64,000 bases of DNA from JAIRNF01 sp031551125 (GCA_031551125.1 JAVBOB010000007.1:1-64000), one strand, 5' to 3'; positions 50,456-59,014 are shown, counted from the first letter of the stretch. The notes: generated from the sequence alone by a model not told the origin. Numbers and translations: made by a program.

Positions 50456-52177
50456 TTACTCTGCGTTTTTAAGAAAATGATTAATCCCGTCGGCTATCTT
50501 TTTTACCAAGCTTTGCTGGAATGATTTGTCTAACAATCGTGCCTCATCTTCAGGGCAACTCATAAAAAGCACTTCTACCAATGCGTTGGGATATTCGGTT
50601 GGCGAGTTGAGCGCAAAGTTGAAGCTGCCTACATTTCCGTAGTTGGTAACACCTAGTTCGAGCACTTGGTTCAGGATAGCTAAGCTTAACGGTCTAAACC
50701 CGATATGACGGTAGTAGGTGCTTGACCCTTTGGTGGTAATGGGGTTTCCGCCGGCGTTGTTGTGCATGGAAATGAGAAGGTCGGGTGCTTGCTCACGCAA
50801 AAAGCTTAGCCGTTGAGCCATGCTGATGTCCGAATCATCGCTACGGGTAAGAATAACTTTAGCACCCCTCTTTTCCAATTCATCCTTCAACAGCATAGCC
50901 AACTTCAGGTTGATATCTTTTTCCTTTAAGCCTGTAGTTCCTATTGCACCAAAAGATGTTTCTCCTCCGTGTCCTGCATCAACGGCTATAACAAGATCTT
51001 TTATCAATAGCTTTGGCTGGTGTTTAACCCTAATTACAAGGTTGCTACCTTCATAGTATATGCTGTGTCCCCAGTGCTGTTTATGGTTTAGCTCAATAAA
51101 TACGCGTAAAATATCATCTTCAAGCTGTTCGTAGTTTACGTTCTTAACTTCACTGGTGTTTAGCATTTGGGTAATCCACGCGGTGTTGGTTGTAGCCCCA
51201 TATATATCAACCACTATGCGGGTAGGGTTTGTTTCCTGGAAGCTGCGGTATGCCAACTTCTCGGAAAAGTTGATGCTGACATAATCGTAATGCTCATCAC
51301 CATAAACCCGCCAGCTGGAGCTTAGCGACTTTGGTCTGAAGACCCCGGTTAGCATAACCGAATCAGCTTGGCTGACAGGAATCCAAGCCTGATAATTTTT
51401 TGATAGCTGCACTTTGTACATATCCTTTACCTTTCCTACAACTTGTAGGTTTATACCCTGGTCGATATATCCTATTTTCGAGCCACCCAAACGGTCTTCG
51501 CCTAAGCCATAGTTAAGAAAGGCGTTGGGAAGCGTTTTCACAAATACAGGATTGTTGGGGTCGAGTACCGCTATTTTTTCTGAAACCTGCTTACGGGGAG
51601 ATTGTCCTTTGCCAATCAGGCTAACGCTAATAGGCTTGCTAAGCAGCTCGTCGTTTTCTTTAACAACGTACTGACCTTGGTAGATACCCGCCATGCCGTT
51701 GGTTTCACTTATTGGTAGTTCATTTAAGGGTTTGCCGTTAAGCCAGCTAAGCATACTGTTCGGGAAGGCTTTTACACGAACCTGCAACACATCGCCCGGC
51801 GAAACCATTGCGGTTCCACTGGGTATCAGCTGGGCTTCTTCTATGCTAAAGCTTGCTGTAGGTACGGGCTTTTGCTGTGGTTTGTAGAATATGCCGAAGG
51901 TGTTTGTTGTTTCCGTTTTCCCTTTGCGGGCAACAAGGGTTACATCGTTAGCCCCCTCGTTAAGTAAAACCTCAGCAGCAAAGGCTCCGGTGTTGTAAAC
52001 CGGAAACGGATTTCCGTTAACGGTAAGCGTACATTCAGGGTCGGTCATACCCCGGAGGTAATGGCGGGCAACGTTAACCGTATCTCTTTTTCCGGATACA
52101 ATGGTGATTTCGGGTTGGGCAAGCAGGGAGCCGCCGAAAAGAAAAAACAGTGAGACAAGGAGAAGCAGCTTTTTCAT
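50456..52177 (-). CDS. N-acetylmuramoyl-L-alanine amidase (Amidase_3) with N-terminal beta domains
   Basis: The amidase removes stem peptides from MurNAc in the cell wall. After a signal peptide (KKLLLLVSLFFLFGGSLLAQ) come about 320 residues of beta-rich domains, including an SH3-like part near 230-270 (IGYIDQGINLQVVGKVKDMYKVQLSKNYQAW) and an AMIN-like part (about 275-375). The catalytic domain has IAVDAGHGGETSFGAIG with zinc ligands His and Glu near 400-415, LLISMHNNAGG with the third His ligand near 473, and VEVLFMSCPEDE with the catalytic Glu. The 573-residue length reflects the long N-terminal part. Probably acts at septum splitting with the dcw products. Confidence 0.92.
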   Translation of the reverse strand: MKKLLLLVSLFFLFGGSLLAQPEITIVSGKRDTVNVARHYLRGMTDPECTLTVNGNPFPVYNTGAFAAEVLLNEGANDVTLVARKGKTETTNTFGIFYKPQQKPVPTASFSIEEAQLIPSGTAMVSPGDVLQVRVKAFPNSMLSWLNGKPLNELPISETNGMAGIYQGQYVVKENDELLSKPISVSLIGKGQSPRKQVSEKIAVLDPNNPVFVKTLPNAFLNYGLGEDRLGGSKIGYIDQGINLQVVGKVKDMYKVQLSKNYQAWIPVSQADSVMLTGVFRPKSLSSSWRVYGDEHYDYVSINFSEKLAYRSFQETNPTRIVVDIYGATTNTAWITQMLNTSEVKNVNYEQLEDDILRVFIELNHKQHWGHSIYYEGSNLVIRVKHQPKLLIKDLVIAVDAGHGGETSFGAIGTTGLKEKDINLKLAMLLKDELEKRGAKVILTRSDDSDISMAQRLSFLREQAPDLLISMHNNAGGNPITTKGSSTYYRHIGFRPLSLAILNQVLELGVTNYGNVGSFNFALNSPTEYPNALVEVLFMSCPEDEARLLDKSFQQSLVKKIADGINHFLKNAE

Positions 52178-52252
52178 GGTAAATTTAGGTTAGGATAAAC
52201 TGAAGGTAAAGGTATAAGAAAAATTGCGGTAGTCAAGCAAAAGTTTATTACC

Positions 52253-52260
52253 TACCTTTG
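52253..52260 (+). promoter_or_regulatory. -7 box of the histidine phosphatase gene
   Basis: TACCTTTG is an exact TAnnTTTG element 21 nt before the ATG at 52282. On the minus strand a near-match serves the amidase gene. Confidence 0.55.
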
Positions 52261-52281
52261 TCGGGCTAAAAATATGATGTA

Positions 52282-52899
52282 ATGACTAAAATTTACCTTA
52301 CCCGTCATGGCGAAACGGAGTGGAATGTTCAGCGGCGTATGCAAGGACGGCTCGACTCTCCGCTAACCGAACGGGGAAAGCATCAAGCCGTTCTTTTGGG
52401 CAACCGACTTGCTGATACTGCTATTGACGTAATTTACTCAAGCACTTCACCAAGGGCTGTTACTACTGCCGGACTTATTCGGGCAGGCCGAAATATCCCC
52501 CAGCTGCAACACGCGGGTTTTTGCGAAATGGGCTTAGGCCCATGGGAGGGTAAAGAGGTGCAGGTGCTAATGGAAACGGAAAACGGTAGCTGCCAAAACT
52601 TTTTTTACCATCCGGAGCTGTTTGTACCTCCTGCGGGAGCAGAAAATTTTGAGGAGCTGCAACAACGCTTTGTCGCTGCGCTTAGAGAGGTAGCCGCAAA
52701 GCATGAGGGACAGACCATACTTGTTGTTGCTCACGGAATGGTGCTGCGCAATATGCTGGCTTACTTTACCAACCAACGGTTGCAGGATATTTGGACAAAC
52801 CTGTACAAGCCTACCGCCCTGAGCCTGTTAAATATGGATGAGGGCAAGTTTGAGCTGGTATTTTGGAATGATACGGCTCATTACGAAGCTGAGGCATAA
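52282..52899 (+). CDS. Histidine phosphatase (phosphoglycerate mutase-like)
   Basis: The 205-residue protein has YLTRHGETEWNVQRRMQGRLDSPLTERGK at the start, with the phosphorylated His in the RHGE motif, YSSTSPRAVTTAGLI, the acidic loop MGLGPWEGKEV and VVAHGMVLRNML with the second His. It belongs to the broad-specificity phosphatase branch of the cofactor-dependent phosphoglycerate mutase family. Possible substrates include sugar phosphates or alpha-ribazole phosphate. No cobalamin genes are nearby to support the latter. Confidence 0.9.
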   Translation: MTKIYLTRHGETEWNVQRRMQGRLDSPLTERGKHQAVLLGNRLADTAIDVIYSSTSPRAVTTAGLIRAGRNIPQLQHAGFCEMGLGPWEGKEVQVLMETENGSCQNFFYHPELFVPPAGAENFEELQQRFVAALREVAAKHEGQTILVVAHGMVLRNMLAYFTNQRLQDIWTNLYKPTALSLLNMDEGKFELVFWNDTAHYEAEA

Positions 52900-52937
52900 A
52901 ACAGCCGAAAAATTATTTTGAGAAAAAGCGAAAAAAA

Positions 52938-52968
52938 TTTGCAGAGAAAAAAAAATCATATACCTTTG
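52938..52968 (+). promoter_or_regulatory. Consensus promoter of tRNA-Val
   Basis: TTTG (52938-52941), exactly 19 nt, then TACCTTTG (52961-52968) make a full consensus Bacteroidota promoter, 34 nt before the tRNA. Confidence 0.85.
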
Positions 52969-53002
52969 CACACGCAAAACGAAACAACGTTCTGTATTTA
53001 TT

Positions 53003-53077
53003 GGGAGCATAGCTCAGCTGGTTCAGAGCATCTGCCTTACAAGCAGAGGGTCCTTGGTTCGAATCCATGTGCTCCCA
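53003..53077 (+). tRNA. tRNA-Val (anticodon UAC)
   Basis: A full cloverleaf is present: acceptor GGGAGCA / TGCTCCC (53003-53009 and 53070-53076), D stem GCTC / GAGC, anticodon stem TCTGC / GCAGA with loop CTTACAA and anticodon TAC (53038-53040), variable loop of 5, T loop TTCGAAT and discriminator A. The T stem CTTGG / CCATG has one U-U mismatch (53054 and 53068). CCA is not encoded. It has its own promoter and terminator. Confidence 0.97.
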
Positions 53078-53081
53078 CAAC

Positions 53082-53115
53082 AAAAACGCCACAAGTAACT
53101 TGTGGCGTTTTTTAT
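53082..53115 (+). terminator. Terminator of tRNA-Val
   Basis: AAAAACGCCACAAGT and ACTTGTGGCGTTTTT form a near-perfect stem with only a tiny loop, followed by more T. It is 5 bp after the tRNA. Confidence 0.95.
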
Positions 53116-53203
53116 TTGTGTTCTTCTCAGATAAGAATCTCTTCTTTGGGGCTCAGTGAAAATTTTGGGTCAATGTAAAAATTTTTACGTGGAAAAATTT
53201 ACG

Positions 53204-53395
53204 CGCTGAAAGCGCAGTTTATTTCAGCCCAACGGCAACGCCTCGGGAATGAGGGTAATGTATTAAATACCGGCTTGCGCCCTGAAAGGACGGCTTAAGC
53301 TGCCCTTTCAGGGCGCAAGCCGTTGTGTTCTGATTTTCCCGAGGCGTTGCCGTTGGGCTGAGTTAAGTTGGCCTTTCAGGCTGAGCGGTATGACG
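53204..53395. repeat. Large nested cruciform, REP-like
   Basis: TCAGCCCAACGGCAACGCCT (first 20 of a 25-nt arm, 53224-53248) pairs perfectly with 53337-53361. Inside it CGGCTTGCGCCCTGAAAGG (53271-53289) pairs perfectly with 53304-53322. Outside, CGCTGAAAGCGC and GGCCTTTCAGGCTGAG arms pair imperfectly. The whole 190 bp can fold as nested stems. The sequence style matches 48407-48551 and 234-274. There is no gene between 53116 and 53456. Confidence 0.85.
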
Positions 53396-53456
53396 CTAAT
53401 GCGATCTTCGGAAGGGAGAGTTCAAATATAATATGGCGTGTTTCATTGCTCGGCAA

Positions 53457-54014
53457 TTATTCGTCCAGCTTATCCATAGACTCCTCTCCTCGCTCAAAGC
53501 GGTGATACTTGGCCGATAGGTAGGCTATGAGTCGGGAAATGGAGGTAAAGGCTTCCTGCGTTTCGTCTGATATTTGTTCATGCTTCAAACCAAGCAGGAG
53601 CTTGGAGTACAGCGCGTGAAAGCATGCCTCCACATCGCTTATGCGTTCGTTACCCATCTTTTCTTTAAACAGTAAAATATCCGGCTGCGCTTTATAGTAC
53701 AACGTTCTATAAGCCTCATCCTTCGCCTTGTTTAGCAAATACAGGTGAATGTCGTTTAAATCGTTTATCAGGTGCAGGGAGTGGTTGCTGTGACCGGATG
53801 CTTGCTTATTCTCATCCTTTAGTAGGCCGGCAATACCCATGTACCACCAGTAGGCTTCCTGCTTTTTTTCGTTGGTTGCATCAACAGGTTCAACCAACAT
53901 GGCCTTAATTTTATTCTCGTCAAAAGATAGGGCGCGGAGCACATCTTCCAGCTGCCACAGGTAGAGGATGTATTCGGCAATATTTTCTTTTCGCTTTTGC
54001 TGGGCTATAAACAT
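53457..54014 (-). CDS. DUF4924 protein
   Basis: This 185-residue soluble, helical protein starts FIAQQKRKENIAEYILYLWQLEDVLRAL and contains YWWYMGIAGLL, which are marks of the Bacteroidota family DUF4924. The function is unknown. It lies 6 bp after the S4 protein gene in a run with pth and rplY, a neighbourhood often kept in the phylum, so a role linked to translation is conceivable but unproved. Confidence 0.85.
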   Translation of the reverse strand: MFIAQQKRKENIAEYILYLWQLEDVLRALSFDENKIKAMLVEPVDATNEKKQEAYWWYMGIAGLLKDENKQASGHSNHSLHLINDLNDIHLYLLNKAKDEAYRTLYYKAQPDILLFKEKMGNERISDVEACFHALYSKLLLGLKHEQISDETQEAFTSISRLIAYLSAKYHRFERGEESMDKLDE

Positions 54015-54020
54015 GATATT

Positions 54021-54407
54021 CTATTCAGATTGTGAATCCATCAGGTCGTCAATTACACGACGCTCTTTTTTTGTCGGCCTGCCCGTTCCCCTTTCTCTGC
54101 TAACAAAAATGGTAGTATGCTGTACGTTCAGCTTATCCAGCTCCTCCTGCGGAGTGAGATTTTCGGCGTACAGAGGAACATTTTTTGCAGGCTGCCTGTT
54201 GCCTATCAGCTGTAAAACTTTGTAGGTATAGGTTACGGGAAGCTTCTTTACCACAATGGTATCGCCAACCCTCAGCTCGCGTGAGGGCTTTGCTTCGGTT
54301 CCGTTTACCATTACCTTGCTTCGCTTGCAGGCATCGGCGGCATCGCTGCGTGTTTTGAACACACGCATTGCCCAAAGCCATTTGTCTATTCTTACTGCCT
54401 CATTCAT
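54021..54407 (-). CDS. hslR: S4-domain RNA-binding protein (Hsp15-like)
   Basis: The 128-residue protein is mainly an S4 domain (VRIDKWLWAMRVFKTRSDAADACKRSKVMVNGTEAKPSRELRVGD, about 5-50) with a basic C-terminal tail (RERGTGRPTKKERRVIDDLM). Proteins of the Hsp15/RqcP group bind stalled 50S subunits carrying peptidyl-tRNA, which fits the adjacent peptidyl-tRNA hydrolase gene. The symbol follows Hsp15. Other S4 proteins are possible. Confidence 0.85.
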   Translation of the reverse strand: MNEAVRIDKWLWAMRVFKTRSDAADACKRSKVMVNGTEAKPSRELRVGDTIVVKKLPVTYTYKVLQLIGNRQPAKNVPLYAENLTPQEELDKLNVQHTTIFVSRERGTGRPTKKERRVIDDLMDSQSE

Positions 54408-54473
54408 TGGATTAGAGTGTTTTGTTGGGCAATAGGTTGAACCACTAAGGTAGTATTTTTTCGGAAGGAATTG

Positions 54474-55067
54474 CTAGGACTCTTTTGGAGGTTGGGGGCT
54501 CGTTGTGTTGGTATTGACGCTGTTCATTGTTCTGGTAAGCCCTATAGCAGCAAACGATTTAATGGCTTCTATAGCCTTATCAATTCGTTCGGGGAGTACT
54601 TTTTTTTCGTCGCTATCCCACTCGCCCAGCACGTAGTCCACCTGATAGCCTTGAGGAAAATCGCTACCTACTCCAAAGCGGAGTCGAGCATAATTTTGTG
54701 TACCAAGTATTTCGGTGATATTTTTCAAACCGTTGTGTCCGCCATCGCTGCCTTTTCCTCTAAGGCGTAGTGTACCGAGAGGAAGCGCGATATCATCCGA
54801 TATCACCAGCAGGTTTTCAATTGGTATATGCTCAGCCTTTAGCCAGTAGTCAACGGCCTTGCCGCTAAGGTTCATGTAGGTTGATGGTTTCAGCAACATA
54901 AGGGTACGTCCCTTGTGTTTTACCTCACAAAGAGCACCGTAGCGCATATTTGTAAAAATAGCATTGGACGCTCCTGCAAGAGCGTCCAACACCTTAAATC
55001 CTATGTTGTGGCGGGTGTTGGCGTATTCACTACCAATATTCCCTAACCCTACAATCAGGTATTTCAC
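54474..55067 (-). CDS. pth: Peptidyl-tRNA hydrolase Pth
   Basis: Pth frees tRNA from peptidyl-tRNA that has dropped off ribosomes. The sequence has VGLGNIGSEYANTRHNIGF with the catalytic His near residue 20, MNLSGKAV, VISDDIALPLGTLRLRGKGSDGGHNGLKNI with the catalytic Asp near 93, and RLRFGVGS. The start codon is GTG, 6 bp after the rplY stop. The C-terminal tail of about 20 residues is Thr/Asn-rich. Length (197) is normal. Confidence 0.96.
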   Translation of the reverse strand: MKYLIVGLGNIGSEYANTRHNIGFKVLDALAGASNAIFTNMRYGALCEVKHKGRTLMLLKPSTYMNLSGKAVDYWLKAEHIPIENLLVISDDIALPLGTLRLRGKGSDGGHNGLKNITEILGTQNYARLRFGVGSDFPQGYQVDYVLGEWDSDEKKVLPERIDKAIEAIKSFAAIGLTRTMNSVNTNTTSPQPPKES

Positions 55068-55073
55068 TGTTTA

Positions 55074-55661
55074 CTACTTTTTCGCTGCCTCAGCCGCTGC
55101 CTGAGCACCTAGTGCTGCTCTGGTCATCTTAACAGCGCATACAACGTTTGTCTTTGGCGTAAGAATGGTAATATTTTCGTAGTTAAGATCGCCTACTGCA
55201 ATAGATTTACCAAGACCAAGTTCGGTAATATCTATAGGAAGGTTATCGGGCAAGTGCTTGGGAAGAGCCGAAACTTTAAGCTTTCTGCTTACAATTTGCA
55301 GCTTACCCCCTTGCTTAACGCCATCTGAGTTTCCGGAGATAGAAACGGGAACGTCAATAGCAACCGGTTTGCTTTCATCAACTCTGAAAAAGTCGATATG
55401 TAGAATTTCATCGGTTACGGGGTGGAATTGGATTTCGCGAAGAATGCCGGTGTACGCCTTTCCGTCAATGCCGAAGTTTACAAGGTAAGCATTTGGTGTG
55501 TAGATAAGTCCTTTTAAGTCGACGCTGTTTACGGTGAAGTTAACATTTTCCGTGTTGTTTCCGTAAAGAATACAAGGAACCAAGCCGTTCTTGCGAAGTT
55601 GTTTTGCTGCTGCCTTGCCTTTTCCTGCTCTTAAAGAGCCATTTAATTCTAGTGTCTTCAT
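55074..55661 (-). CDS. rplY: 50S ribosomal protein L25 (general stress protein Ctc form)
   Basis: L25 binds 5S rRNA. The 195-residue product has the L25 domain (about 1-90, LNGSLRAGKGKAAAKQLRKNGLVPCILYG) and the TL5 C-terminal domain (about 95-180), which is the long Ctc/TL5 form. The tail is Ala-rich (RAALGAQAAAEAAKK). It heads the run rplY-pth-hslR-DUF4924. A -7 box at 55757 would give a leader of about 90 nt with small hairpins. Confidence 0.95.
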   Translation of the reverse strand: MKTLELNGSLRAGKGKAAAKQLRKNGLVPCILYGNNTENVNFTVNSVDLKGLIYTPNAYLVNFGIDGKAYTGILREIQFHPVTDEILHIDFFRVDESKPVAIDVPVSISGNSDGVKQGGKLQIVSRKLKVSALPKHLPDNLPIDITELGLGKSIAVGDLNYENITILTPKTNVVCAVKMTRAALGAQAAAEAAKK

Positions 55662-55756
55662 TTGTTTGATTTAGTTAATAAGTGCTACTCAGATTTGACC
55701 GCTAGCCGGACAAATCCCCATTACACCCTCAACCGTGAGGCTAAAGATTGGGGCTG

Positions 55757-55764
55757 CAAAGATA
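55757..55764 (-). promoter_or_regulatory. -7 box of the rplY operon
   Basis: CAAAGATA on the plus strand reads TATCTTTG on the minus strand. The predicted leader (about 55750 to 55662) contains small hairpins such as CCTCACGGTTGAGG and CCGGCTAGCGG and could be a ribosomal-protein leader, but I see no known motif. Confidence 0.5.
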
Positions 55765-55852
55765 GCATATTAATTGAATATTTTCTATTGCCTATTGGAT
55801 ATTTTAAACCGTTCACGGATAGAATGATAGAGGAATGGTCGTTTTGTTATTT

Positions 55853-56009
55853 CCCCAACCTCCTTAAAGGAGTTACGCAAAGGGTTTCGCAAGGGACGCA
55901 AAAATAAGTACGTATAATTCTTTGTTCCCACCTGCATCCTATGTGTTACCTATGTACCTATTGTGTCTATGTGGTGAAAAAAGCCTCCTTTAGGGAGTAG
56001 GGGGTAATA
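55853..56009. repeat. Palindromic repeat with ACATAG interior
   Basis: AACCTCCTTAAAGGAGTTACGC at the left and GCCTCCTTTAGGGAGTAGGGGG at the right are worn ends of the ACCCCCTAAAGGGG family. The interior (55925-55980) holds CTATGTGTTACCTATGTACC, the same words as in the elements at 35664 and 37150. Confidence 0.6.
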
Positions 56010-56066
56010 GCTGTACGTTATTGTCCGTTATCCATTGCCCATAGTTTCTGCTAAGCTCAAAATTAC

Positions 56067-56074
56067 TATTTTTG
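56067..56074 (+). promoter_or_regulatory. -7 box of the Gcr-family gene
   Basis: TATTTTTG is an exact TAnnTTTG element. It covers the in-frame codon at 56072 and so supports the ATG at 56090 with a short leader. Confidence 0.55.
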
Positions 56075-56089
56075 CTAAGAGAACAAGCT

Positions 56090-58144
56090 ATGGGAAAAAG
56101 GATATTTTTTAAACGCCAAGCGAAACGTCAAGCCGGGCTGTTTGATGTTTTGTTTAGGATTAAGGAGATACAGCAACCTACACACGATGAGGCCATGGCC
56201 TTAATGGTGGATGTAGTTAAGGCTATACGTCCTAAAACGAAGTATAGTAAACGGTTTGCTGAAAGCCAGCTGGTGCTGTTGGTAGAGCGGTTAACCGGAG
56301 ATGATTTGCTGAGGGAAAAGTTTAAGCATATCATATCACAGCTGTTCGTTAATACTGAGCTTGTTGAAATAATGGTTGGCTGTGGGCTTGATGATGAAGG
56401 CAGCTTTTGGGGAGAGGTGAGCAAACGGATAAAGCACAAAATTCTCCCACCTCTGCAAAATACGGGTAGCTTCACCTACGTTATTAATACTGTTTTTTAT
56501 AAATCCGGCGACTATAAGTGGGTTTCGGCAATTGCATCGGCAACATGGATCCGTTTTTTTGGCTTACTGGGTATTGAAATAAACCTTGCCGACAAAAAAA
56601 TGTACGACCAGCTGATGGTGGCGTTACGCACACTATCAAATCGAGTTGCGGTATTGGGTGTAGATAAAACGGTAACGGAGAAGCTGGGAGCAGCAAAGAA
56701 AAATTTCAACGCGTTTGTGGAGCAAGGAAATTATCTGTCGTCTATACGTGAATCAATGGTTGCGCTTGGCTCATATAGACCGGATAGGCAGCAGCTGGAG
56801 GGTTTTCTAAAACAGCTGGAAGCCTGTAAGGGTGAAATTAACCTGGCGCGGCGTAAAGCGCTTATATATGGGGTAGGATTGAAAGAAACCTACAACTTTA
56901 TAAGGTTGGCAAAAATGCTAGACCGCATGGAGCTCATTATTGATTTGATTGATGGTGATGAGCTGCTGGACCTTTCCCGCTTTGTTGGCTACTTTAAATC
57001 GGTTGTAGAATACGAAAATACAAAGTACAAGCTGGGAGCGTACATGAGCCAGTCCGTGGAATTGGTGGCCTACCGCATTGCAGAGCATGAGCAAAGTACC
57101 GGCGAACACTACATTACTTCCGATAAAAAGGAATATAAGGAAATGCTAAGGTCGGCAATGGGTGGTGGTTTCATCATTTCGTTCATTGCTATTTTTAAAA
57201 ATATACTTCACCATTTTACTATTGCGCCCTTTTGGCAGAGTTTTTTGTACAGCGTAAACTACGCTTTAGGCTTCATTCTTATTCAGGTTACGGGTTCAAC
57301 CTTGGCTACCAAACAACCTGCAATGACCGCCTCTGCTATAGCCAAATCCATGACTAATAAACGTTTTGGAAACGAAAATATGGCAGAGCTGGCTATTACT
57401 GTTTCTAAGGTTATGCGTAGCCAAACAGCATCGTTTGTAGGAAACTTAGCCATTGTTTTTCCGCTTACGCTTGGCTTGGCCGCTTTGTTTCATATCGTAT
57501 TTGGGTTTAAGCTAGCCGAAGGAGCTGCGGCTCAAGGATTACTGGATCAGCAAAATCCGTTGAAAAGTTTGAGCATTCTTTACGCGTGCTATACGGGTGT
57601 GTTCCTATTTTTGTCGGGTATTATTTCGGGCTTTTTTGACAATAAGGTGATATATGCCAAAATTCCGGAACGGATTAAGGCTCATCCTACGCTCAAACGT
57701 ATTGTTCCTGCAAAAACGCTAAACAAAACGGCTGATTATATTGGTCGTAATTTGGGTATGCTGACGGGTAACATCTGTTTAGGGTTTTTCTTGGGATTTG
57801 CTTACTTCTTTGGCTATATTTTCGGACTTCCATTTGATATTAGGCACATTACCATTTCAACCGGAAACTTTGCTATTGGTTTGTATGGCTTAGGTACCAA
57901 CGTGTCTTCTGCTGATGTAATATGGACTAGCGTTGGCGTTATACTGATAGGTGTATTCAACTTTCTGGTGAGCTTCTTTTTGGCCTTTTACATCGCTGTT
58001 CGTTCACGTGGAATAAAGTTGAAACAATATCCGAAATTTCTCAAATACATCCGTATTTTGTTTTTCAGGTATCCGCTTGATTTTATATACCCCCCTAAGA
58101 AAGAGCGAGCGGTGGCGGATATTATTGAGGTGAAAAAAGCATAG
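56090..58144 (+). CDS. Gcr-family ('site-specific recombinase') membrane protein
   Basis: The 684-residue protein has an N-terminal helical, soluble half (about 1-360) and a C-terminal half with six to eight membrane segments (LYSVNYALGFILIQVTG, LAIVFPLTLGLAALFHIVFG, SILYACYTGVFLFLSG, GNICLGFFLGFAYFFGY, VIWTSVGVILIGVFNFLVSFFLAFYI). It matches the family PF10136 named after gonococcal Gcr. The recombinase label is old and poorly supported: no tyrosine or serine recombinase motif is visible, and the topology argues for a membrane function. The start is the ATG at 56090. Confidence 0.8.
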   Translation: MGKRIFFKRQAKRQAGLFDVLFRIKEIQQPTHDEAMALMVDVVKAIRPKTKYSKRFAESQLVLLVERLTGDDLLREKFKHIISQLFVNTELVEIMVGCGLDDEGSFWGEVSKRIKHKILPPLQNTGSFTYVINTVFYKSGDYKWVSAIASATWIRFFGLLGIEINLADKKMYDQLMVALRTLSNRVAVLGVDKTVTEKLGAAKKNFNAFVEQGNYLSSIRESMVALGSYRPDRQQLEGFLKQLEACKGEINLARRKALIYGVGLKETYNFIRLAKMLDRMELIIDLIDGDELLDLSRFVGYFKSVVEYENTKYKLGAYMSQSVELVAYRIAEHEQSTGEHYITSDKKEYKEMLRSAMGGGFIISFIAIFKNILHHFTIAPFWQSFLYSVNYALGFILIQVTGSTLATKQPAMTASAIAKSMTNKRFGNENMAELAITVSKVMRSQTASFVGNLAIVFPLTLGLAALFHIVFGFKLAEGAAAQGLLDQQNPLKSLSILYACYTGVFLFLSGIISGFFDNKVIYAKIPERIKAHPTLKRIVPAKTLNKTADYIGRNLGMLTGNICLGFFLGFAYFFGYIFGLPFDIRHITISTGNFAIGLYGLGTNVSSADVIWTSVGVILIGVFNFLVSFFLAFYIAVRSRGIKLKQYPKFLKYIRILFFRYPLDFIYPPKKERAVADIIEVKKA

Positions 58145-58147
58145 TCG

Positions 58148-58987
58148 CTACTTCACCTGACGTATTATTACACTGTAAGCAGAAGAGGTGTAGGTTGCAA
58201 AAACTCCAAGCGCTCCATTGCTTATGTTACCCTGTACGTTGGCCGGGGGGCCGCTAAATAGCGGGTTTCGTCCTGATGTTTCTTCCTTAGCGCCCCTGAG
58301 GAAGGTGTAGTAATCTTTTGAGATTCCACTTAGCACAGCCGTGATGGTATCGCCAACCTGAATGAGCTCATCGCTGTTGGGACGTTTGGTTAAAACGCTC
58401 ACAATACGGCTTTTTACATACGTACTTCGATTATTAGCGTTATCCAAAGGGTGGTATGATTCCAGTCCTTGCTCCAATTCTCTGTTTACTGATACCGTGG
58501 ATAGATAGTAATTTTCCCATGTTACATCTTGGTAGGATAGCGTTACAAACCAGTAGTTGTCACCATTAAAATCAATGGTAGATATTAAATTTAGGGAGTC
58601 AATTACCGGCGTATGTGCAACGGTTGAAGATGCGGAAAATTCTTTTTCTGTCTGATCAATGCTCGCTTTTACGTTTAGCGTGTATGTTTTTCCATTCTGA
58701 ACGAGTAGGGGGTAGGGTGGGAGGTAAAGCCCCTTTTCAGTAGATGATTCTTGAAACGGAACGCTAATACTTCCGTCAGATACACTTACCACGGCATTTG
58801 ATATAACCGGATTCTTTTCGCTACTCAAGTAGGAAGATGTTTCACTGAGCCTTACCCACTGTTCCGTATCACTTAGAATACCTGTGATAACGGGCTTGGT
58901 AGGCATGGTTTCCAAGTCAAGATCTATTTCCTCCGTGCACGAGCAAAGAAAAAATAGAGCCGGAATAATATATAGTAAATGCTTCAT
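58148..58987 (-). CDS. DUF4249 lipoprotein
   Basis: The 279-residue product has a lipoprotein signal (KHLLYIIPALFFLCSC, Cys at about 17) and the DUF4249 start EEIDLDLETMPTKPVITGILSDTEQWVRLSETSSYL, followed by beta-rich Ig-like sequence. Genes of this family usually follow a TonB-dependent receptor gene and the protein probably caps or assists that receptor in the outer membrane. No such receptor is encoded here: the neighbours are uvrA and the Gcr-type gene. The function is unknown. Confidence 0.8.
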   Translation of the reverse strand: MKHLLYIIPALFFLCSCTEEIDLDLETMPTKPVITGILSDTEQWVRLSETSSYLSSEKNPVISNAVVSVSDGSISVPFQESSTEKGLYLPPYPLLVQNGKTYTLNVKASIDQTEKEFSASSTVAHTPVIDSLNLISTIDFNGDNYWFVTLSYQDVTWENYYLSTVSVNRELEQGLESYHPLDNANNRSTYVKSRIVSVLTKRPNSDELIQVGDTITAVLSGISKDYYTFLRGAKEETSGRNPLFSGPPANVQGNISNGALGVFATYTSSAYSVIIRQVK

Positions 58988-59014
58988 TTGTAATGATGTA
59001 TTTTGAGTTTTACT

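Noticed and set aside
52918..53178. Open frame of 86 codons over tRNA-Val
   Set aside because: It translates the tRNA, its promoter and its terminator.
53116..53456. Small RNA gene in the gap after tRNA-Val
   Set aside because: There is no promoter box in front of the cruciform. The structure is better explained as a REP-like repeat.
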